This document shows, in pieces, positions 58,801 through 64,000 of a stretch of 64,000 nucleotides of DNA. The notes beneath the pieces were generated by a model. The model made no database searches. It was not told where the DNA came from and worked only from the letters and a program-made list of their open reading frames with translations. Numbering within the stretch: the first letter of the stretch is position 1; each line of letters begins with the position of its first letter. The stretch spans positions 4,736,946-4,800,945 of the forward strand of contig CM060857.1 of assembly GCA_030737835.1 (NCBI GenBank). Direction: 5' to 3'. Both the position numbers and the translations under genes were made by a program. The stretch comes from Acorus gramineus. Its lineage: Eukaryota; Streptophyta; Magnoliopsida; Acorales; Acoraceae.

Positions 58801-58970
58801 GTCAGTCCCAAAATCCTATGTCACCCATTGATGGGTGAGGGTGAGGGTGTAGTGGGTTGGCGATGAGCGACCTACTGGATTTGTGAATAGATGATTATCA
58901 GTCCCAAAATCCTATGTCACCCATGGATGGGTGAGGGTGTGGTGGTTCGGCGAAGTACGAACCACTGGTT
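58801..58970 (+). other. Two tandem two-hairpin modules in LTR C
   Basis: Unit 1: TCACCCA 58821-58827 with TGGGTGA 58832-58838, then AGTGGGTTG with CGACCTACT (two G-U pairs). Unit 2: CACCCA 58918-58923 with TGGGTG 58928-58933, then GTGGTTCG 58942-58949 with CGAACCAC 58958-58965, perfect over 8 bp. The units are about 100 bp apart. Confidence 0.65.
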
Positions 58971-59494
58971 TATGTTGTTATGTATTGATGGCTGGATAAA
59001 ATAATGGAATTTGGTAAATATTGTCTGTGATGCGTGGGTTGTGCTGTTCACTGAGCGTGTGGCTCACCCCTCGCACATGTTTTTCCCCAGTGGTCACTGA
59101 GCCTGAGCTGGAGCCGGAGCAGCAGTTGGAGCTTTCCGAGGGATTTCTTCAGTAGCGGAGCAGCGCTACGTCCGCGAGTACCAGAGGCTGTCAGCATCCC
59201 TTTCCTTGGCTGTATGTATTTTATTTCCGTGCTTGGCACGTGTTGGTATATGTTCAGTTGTATATTGTGTATATTGGCTCTCACAGGACGTATGATTGTG
59301 TATCGAGTCTGTAGAATGTTTATTCACAGATTCAGTCTTTTGCTTCCGCATTTGTGTATATATATGTCAGCCCTTTTGATATGTGTTGTCATTTATTTGT
59401 GTTAGATATATATTTGACCTCCTGTGTAGGTTTCTGATATGATATATACACTTGCCGCGTCCCTGGGTTGGCCGCCCTGGGGCGTGACAAAAGT

Positions 59495-59507
59495 TGGTAT
59501 CAGAGCC
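59495..59507 (+). other. Primer-binding site (initiator tRNA-Met type)
   Basis: TGGTATCAGAGCC begins 5 bp after the LTR end. It matches the 3' end of plant initiator tRNA-Met in complement, the usual primer for this class. Confidence 0.85.
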
Positions 59508-59607
59508 TGGTCCTGTCAGAGCCAATGTCCTCCTTTCGTAGAGATGAGTCCTAGGATTTTGATGTGAGTATTCTGATCCTAGTGTCTGGTTTTCTTAGGG
59601 TGCTGAT

Positions 59608-60735
59608 ATGCCTCCTCGCAGAGGACGGCGCGGACGAGGTCCCTCTCGGTCTTTGGAGGTTTCCGGACCTACCAGAGACGAGGATGCTACCGGAGAGCCC
59701 TTGACGCAGGAGCCTCCTGCTTGGGAGCGTGCTTTCGCTCGGTTGGCTGATTTGGTGGAGACACAGACGCGGATGTTGGCAGAGCAGGCTAGGGAGATTC
59801 AGGAGCTGAGGGCGACCCGCGAGGCAGTTCCGCCGGTCCCCTTGGTGGCAGATCCGCCTGTGGTACCCGATGTACCCCCAGTTCCTGTGGCAGTTCCGGC
59901 AGTGAGAGTTGAGGATCCCCTGCAGAGGGAGGAGGAGCTAGAGGCGGCAGCGCGAGTGCAGCAGAGCGGCCTCAACGCCTTTCTAAAGCTCCATCCTCCC
60001 GAGTTTCATGGGCAGTCGGCAGATCCTCTTGCGCCAGAGCGTTGGTTGAGGGAGGTGGACACGATCTTCGCGGCCATGCTTTGCACCGATCGCCAGCGAG
60101 TCGCCTGGCCACCTTTATGCTGAAGGGTGATGCCGCCGACTGGTGGGCTACCCGAGTGGTGGACATTCCAGAGGGAGTGGAGCAGCTTTCTTGGGCGGGT
60201 TTCCGGAGGCATTTTCTGGATGAGTATTTTCCGTTCTCGACGCGACAGCTAGTGGAGCGGGAGTTCGAGCAGCTGACTCAGGGCACCATGTCCGTCGCTG
60301 ACTACTCTGCGCGCTTCACGAGTCTGTCCAGATTTGCTCCAGCCTTGGTGACGGATGAGGTCACGAGGTGCCGGCGATTCGAGCTGGGTCTCAGCAGCGC
60401 TATCCGGGTGCACGTCACTGCCCACGCTTTCACGAGGTACTCCGACGTAGTGTCTCGGGCGAAGACCGTCGAGAGAGACCTCGGGATTCAAGTGCGGGCT
60501 CCGACCCCTTCTTCAGATCAGGGTCCTTCCGGGAGTCGGGACCAGGGGCAGCGCAAGAGGAAGAGGCCCCGCTTCGAGCAGTCAGCGGCTGCCTCTCCTC
60601 CAGCAGATGCGGTGCCAGTATGGGATCCGGCGCCCATTGCAGCAGTGCCCATCCAGTCCTGGCAGCCGGAGAAGCGGCGCTGTTTTCATTGCTCAGCGCA
60701 TCGGGCATATCAGATACAATTGCCCAGATGCTGAC
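59608..60735 (+). pseudogene. gag of the young Tekay-like element (fossil)
   Basis: The region starts MPPRRGRRGRGPSRS and has a Pro/Val-rich linker. It runs into the capsid-type sequence FLKLHPPEFHGQSADPLAPE, then DAADWWATRV, FRRHFLDEYFP and EFEQLTQGTMSV, which are hallmark Ty3 gag words. A basic GQRKRKRPRF segment precedes a zinc-knuckle region near 60680-60735. The reading frame is interrupted at least twice. Gag forms the particle that packages the element RNA. A gag-retaining, pol-less structure resembles known gag-only non-autonomous elements. Confidence 0.8.
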
Positions 60736-60945
60736 CGACCCCGAGTGCCACCTCAGCAGCCGCCGTTCTTGCAGCAGCAGCTTCCGCGCCAGCAGCAGCA
60801 GCAGCCTCAGCGCCAGCAGCAGCCAGTGCAGCCGGCGAGGCGTGCTCCTGTTCCTCAGCCGCGGTTGGTTCAAGGCAGAGTTGCAGCGCTTACGGCCGAG
60901 GAGGCGCAGCCTTCGGGTGTCATGGTTCGAGGTATCATCTTGTGT
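60736..60945 (+). other. Gln-rich end of the gag region
   Basis: CAGCAGCAG-type repeats (60770-60835), followed by CCTCAGCC words. It encodes a Gln/Pro-rich linker as seen after the zinc knuckle in related elements. Confidence 0.6.
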
Positions 60946-61690
60946 TCCCAGCTTTCTAGTATAAGGATAGGTGTGTGTGTAATTGGTGGTTATTATGCAA
61001 GTGTGTGGGGTATCTGGATGAGAGAGTGTCAAGAGCGGTTGTTTGGGTTAAGGAAGCCGGGTTTAGCCGTCCTGGCAGTGAGTTCCCATCAGTAGGTACC
61101 GCCGATGCAGTCGGAGGGGTACTGAATTTGGGAGTATGCTAGGTAGGGGCTACCCGGTAAGAGATTATTGAATGGTGTCGCGAGCGTGGAATCGCTCTCC
61201 CCTTAGTTGGATCCGCGTAGTACAGCCCCGGCGTTAGACAGGCTCCCGGTCAGAGGACCAGGCGAGCTACGGAGCGGGAGAGGCTAGCGGTGGACCAGGG
61301 GTAGAGAGCAGTCTAAGTCTCTCCCAAAGTCCCAAAATGTCTCCTTTCGGGAGTGAGGGTGTGGATGAGGCGAAGGCGGGTCGCTCGTAACCCAATTTCT
61401 GTGGGACCGTTCCCAATGATGTTGGGTCCGGTCTTGCAAAGGATGTTGAATGACATCGTTGGGTGATCATCTAGATGTAGGTGATCCGGAGGGTTAGTGG
61501 TGTTTTTAAATGATGTCTTCTTCCAGTGTTCCTTTCTGGATTAAGGGGCCTTGTGAGGTCGGCGTTGGAACCCGGGCTAGGGTACTTCGTGTTCCTTGTT
61601 TGGTTGTCGGGGTATCCTATATCGGGATTCATGGTGCCCTCCCGAGGTTTCTTTTCCCAGGTAAGGGATGCCATGGAAGCATCAGATAGA
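60946..61690 (+). repeat. LTR-derived segment in place of pol
   Basis: 60955-61500 matches LTR copy A at about 10230-10740 more than the element's own LTRs. Shared words include GTTATTGAATG, GGCGTTAGACAGG and ATCTAGATGTAG. One hairpin module lies at 61322-61395 (CTCC 61341-61344, GGAG 61350-61353). 61540-61690 matches the GGGCCTTGCGAGG block of the LTRs (58160, 58340), out of its normal order. Confidence 0.7.
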
Positions 61691-62288
61691 TGAGAGATCA
61701 AGTGCGAGTTTGGTTAGAGGTTAAGGCCTTTTGGGCTGAGTGGTTTCTGGTGAAGGCATATCTGTGGACCCGGGTAAGACGTTTGCTATGTCGAATTGGC
61801 GTAGGCCGTCGAACCCCGCAAGGATTCGGAGCTTCCCGAGTTGGAGGGTTATTGTAGGAAGCTTGACGAGGGACTCTCGAAGATAGCTGTTCCTCTTAAC
61901 CGCCGTACTCGGAAGGATGTCCGGTTCGAGTGGTCCCCTTCTTGCGAGGAGAGCTTCCTGGAGTTTATCGGAGGCTCACCTCAGCGCCAATTCTTACCTC
62001 TCCGTCTTGGAGTGGTGGGTTCGCAGTTGGGTAAAGGTGTCCGCGATCCTGCTCACGTCATCCCGTTCGAGCCGCTCGTCTCTGAGCCGGACAGTCATTC
62101 GTGGAGCAGTCGATTGAGATCATGGACCGCCGCGTGAGGAGGTTCTGCACCAAGACCGTCCAGTTGGTCGAGGTGCGATGGCAGCACCGTTCCGGTGTTA
62201 AGGACACTTAGGAGCTCAAGGGATGCCAGGTGTGACACATCTTTTCCCCTTCTAGATGATTTTGCATATTTTGAGGACAAAATTTCCT
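61691..62288 (+). pseudogene. pol 3' remnants: RNase H and chromodomain pieces (fossil)
   Basis: At about 61850-61960 the sequence reads like the end of a Ty3 RT/RNase H linker (AVPLNRRTRKDVRFEWSP). At about 62040-62210 it resembles the integrase-linked chromodomain (IMDRRVRRF then VEVRWQHRSG). Most of pol is absent between them. The chromodomain supports placing the element with chromoviruses. It is broken. Confidence 0.6.
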
Positions 62289-62301
62289 AAGGGGGGAAGA
62301 A
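62289..62301 (+). other. Polypurine tract
   Basis: AAGGGGGGAAGAA lies directly before the 3' LTR start at 62302. It is the usual plus-strand primer. Confidence 0.85.
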
Positions 62302-64000
62302 TGTTATATTTGTGTCACTTTTAGCCTGCTGGTAACCGTTAGAGCGTCCTGGCAGTTTTAAAAATTTTTAGGGTTTTTGGTCGGAACCGCATAATTTCAG
62401 ACTGTTAGCTATCGTCTGATCTAGAGGACTCCGATTGGAAATCTGACTGCATATTTGGTGTCCTGGTGCCATTTTAGACCTCTCATGAAAGTTTCATCGA
62501 ATTCTGGCATCGTTTGCAAAAAATTTCCAGTTCTGGGGCGTATCCGGGTTTTTAAGTCGCGCTCTACTTAAAAGGAATCAAAAATATCTCGTCACTATTC
62601 ATCATCTTCCCGAGTAGCTCTCTCTCTCTCCTCTCCTCCGATTTTCTTCCGTTCGAGCCCCCTAGACCCCTCAAAATCGAAAACCCAAAGCACGGGAAGT
62701 GTAGATCGGGTCCCGATCTACACCCGGTGCCTTCAAATCCCGATTCCGACGACTCTAGCCTCCCCGACCTCCCCTCTCTCTCCTCTGTTTCGAGCCAAAT
62801 CGAGGGCCGTGATAGATCGGGGCGTAGGAGAGCCTTTGGGAAAGGTTTCGGCGCGCGGAGAGCGTCCGGACTTCGCTCCCTCCCCTCGGTAAGCCCTATT
62901 TCTTCACTTTTCTTGCATAGATGTATGCTAGGAGGGTGGATCTGTGTATGAGGGGTGGTCGGCGGCTGTGGATAGCCTTCGGGGCGGTGGAGGTGGTCGG
63001 AGGTCGGTGGGTGGTGGTTTGGGTGGTCTCGGGCTGCAGGGGGTGGTCTCGGGCTGCAGGGGGTGTTCTCGGGCAGCAGGCAGAGCAGCAGCAGCGCGCA
63101 GGCTGGGCGCGCGCGGTCATGCGCGCGTGCGTGCGCGGGCGCGCGTGCGCGCGGCGTGTTGTGCTGGTCGTGCAGGCGTGCTGTGCCGGTCGTGCAGGCG
63201 TGCTGGGGGCCTCAGGCAGCACAGGCGACGAGCAAGAGCCGGCTGGGCTTGCGCGCGTGCGTACGCGCGAGCGTGCGCGCGGGCGTGCGCTCGGGGGAGC
63301 TGGTCGCGGCGGTGCTGTGCGCGGGTCTGCTCGTGCAGCTGTGCGTGAGGAGCTGGTCTGGGCGCTGGTCTGGGCGCGCGCGGAGGTGCGCGCGGAGGTG
63401 CTGGACGCGCGGAGGTGCGCGCGGAGGTGCTGGCCGAGGCGCTGGACGCGCGGAGGTGCGCGCGGAGGTGCTGGCGGAGGTGCTGGGGCGCGCGCGGAGG
63501 AGGCGCGGGGCGAGGAGCTGTGCGCGAGGCGTGCGCGGGGCGCGGCGGAGCGGCGGAGGTGCGCGCGGGGCGCGCGCGGGGCGAGAGGCGTGCGCACGGC
63601 GTGCGGGGCGCGTGCGGGCTGCCGCGGCTGGGCTCGGTGGACGCGCGGAGCCCCGGGCGGTGCGCTGAGTGCGCGGGCTGAGGCGCGGCGGCGCGTCCGG
63701 GCGGTCGGGTGGCCGTGCGGGTGGTGGCCGGCCGTGCGGGTGGTTGCCGGGGGGTGTTGGATGTTTGTTTGTGTGTGTTATGTATTTTTGGGATAATTGT
63801 GGATTTATTCTAACCAGTTAATACCTTGTCTTGCAGATCTCGACGGGCGGTCGCGCGACGACCCCGATACTGGTGAGTGGGACAATCCAACCCAGTAGAG
63901 AGGCGTTGTACGCACTTGGGGCGTATACCGACCTCTCCTGGGGCGACATGGATAAATATTACCTGCAATAATATGTAATCCATGCTTGTGTGAATTATGT
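62302..64000 (+). repeat. 3' LTR of the young Tekay-like element (copy D, cut by window end)
   Basis: The first 1.7 kb of the 3' LTR, running off the window. It is nearly identical to 56207-57990. It keeps GT 62889-62890, CpG block about 63090-63760, AG 63835-63836 and GT 63873-63874. Two length differences within the CpG block come from its short repeats. Confidence 0.9.

Larger units (their letters stand above)
56207..59489 (+). repeat. 5' LTR of a young Tekay-like element (copy C, fossil)
   Basis: 3283 bp, starting TGTTATATTTGTGTC and ending GGCGTGACA. It is followed after 5 bp by a primer site. A TATA-like ACTTAAAAGG at about 56470 precedes a CT-rich leader. Landmarks: GT 56795-56796, CpG block about 56990-57720, AG 57812-57813, GT 57850-57851, a ~180-bp direct repeat at about 58160-58290 and 58338-58470, two hairpin modules 58801-58970, and AG 59089-59090. 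It matches 62302-64000 with about 13 substitutions and some indels in 1.7 kb, implying insertion well under a million years ago. Confidence 0.9.

Noticed and set aside
59495-59507. tRNA-Met-like sequence
   Set aside because: Only 13 bases, directly after an LTR. It is a primer-binding site, not a tRNA gene.

Overview
This window is nuclear DNA from a plant, most likely a flowering plant. Every coding remnant I recognise is a plant transposable-element type: L1-type LINEs whose ORF2 ends in an RNase H domain, Tekay/Del-like chromoviruses with 3.3-kb LTRs, a Tat-lineage Ty3 element with an antisense plant-mobile-domain gene, PIF/Harbinger, and CACTA. The base composition swings between AT-rich spacer and CpG-rich LTR blocks. 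I recognise only one plausible host gene, a 104-codon membrane protein at 32278-32592. I saw no rRNA, tRNA or CRISPR, but no search was run.

Layout. 160-1415 and 5030-6615 are 5'-truncated LINEs on the + strand, with a small deleted Ty3 element (1799-3906, TSD TACAC) between them. From 7749 to 32095 is a nested pile. It holds two 3.3-kb-class Tekay-like LTRs (A 7749-11462, B 13779-17060), a related LTR in reverse (11463-13130), and a minus-strand Ty3 element split by LTR B. It also holds a minus-strand LINE, split by a 13.7-kb Tat-type element (18068-31809, TSD CAAAC). The host gene follows. Next come a structurally complete PIF/Harbinger transposon (33960-41220, TSD TTC), a non-autonomous CACTA element (42639-45643, TSD AAG) and two short-LTR non-autonomous retroelements (45869-47815, TSD ATTAA; 51903-53640, TSD GATCC). 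The right edge holds a young Tekay-like element with gag but almost no pol (5' LTR 56207-59489; 3' LTR from 62302 and running off the window).

Two signals are not explained by standard feature types. First, all four Tekay-like LTR copies keep the same intron-like GT/AG landmarks around a CpG-rich block; the three copies that lie fully in the window also keep a second intron-like interval. Second, a module of about 80 bp in these LTRs, about ten copies in the window, carries two small hairpins whose stems change in paired fashion, as a conserved RNA (or DNA) structure would. The Tat element has two other oddities: 15 exact AGCCGCC (GCC-box) motifs, five in each LTR and five in a cluster between them, and two tandem retropepsin modules.

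All retroviral-type elements here are treated as fossils. They are described by extent, parts and rough age only. Ages are by-eye LTR divergences with an assumed generic plant rate of 1.3e-8 per site per year.
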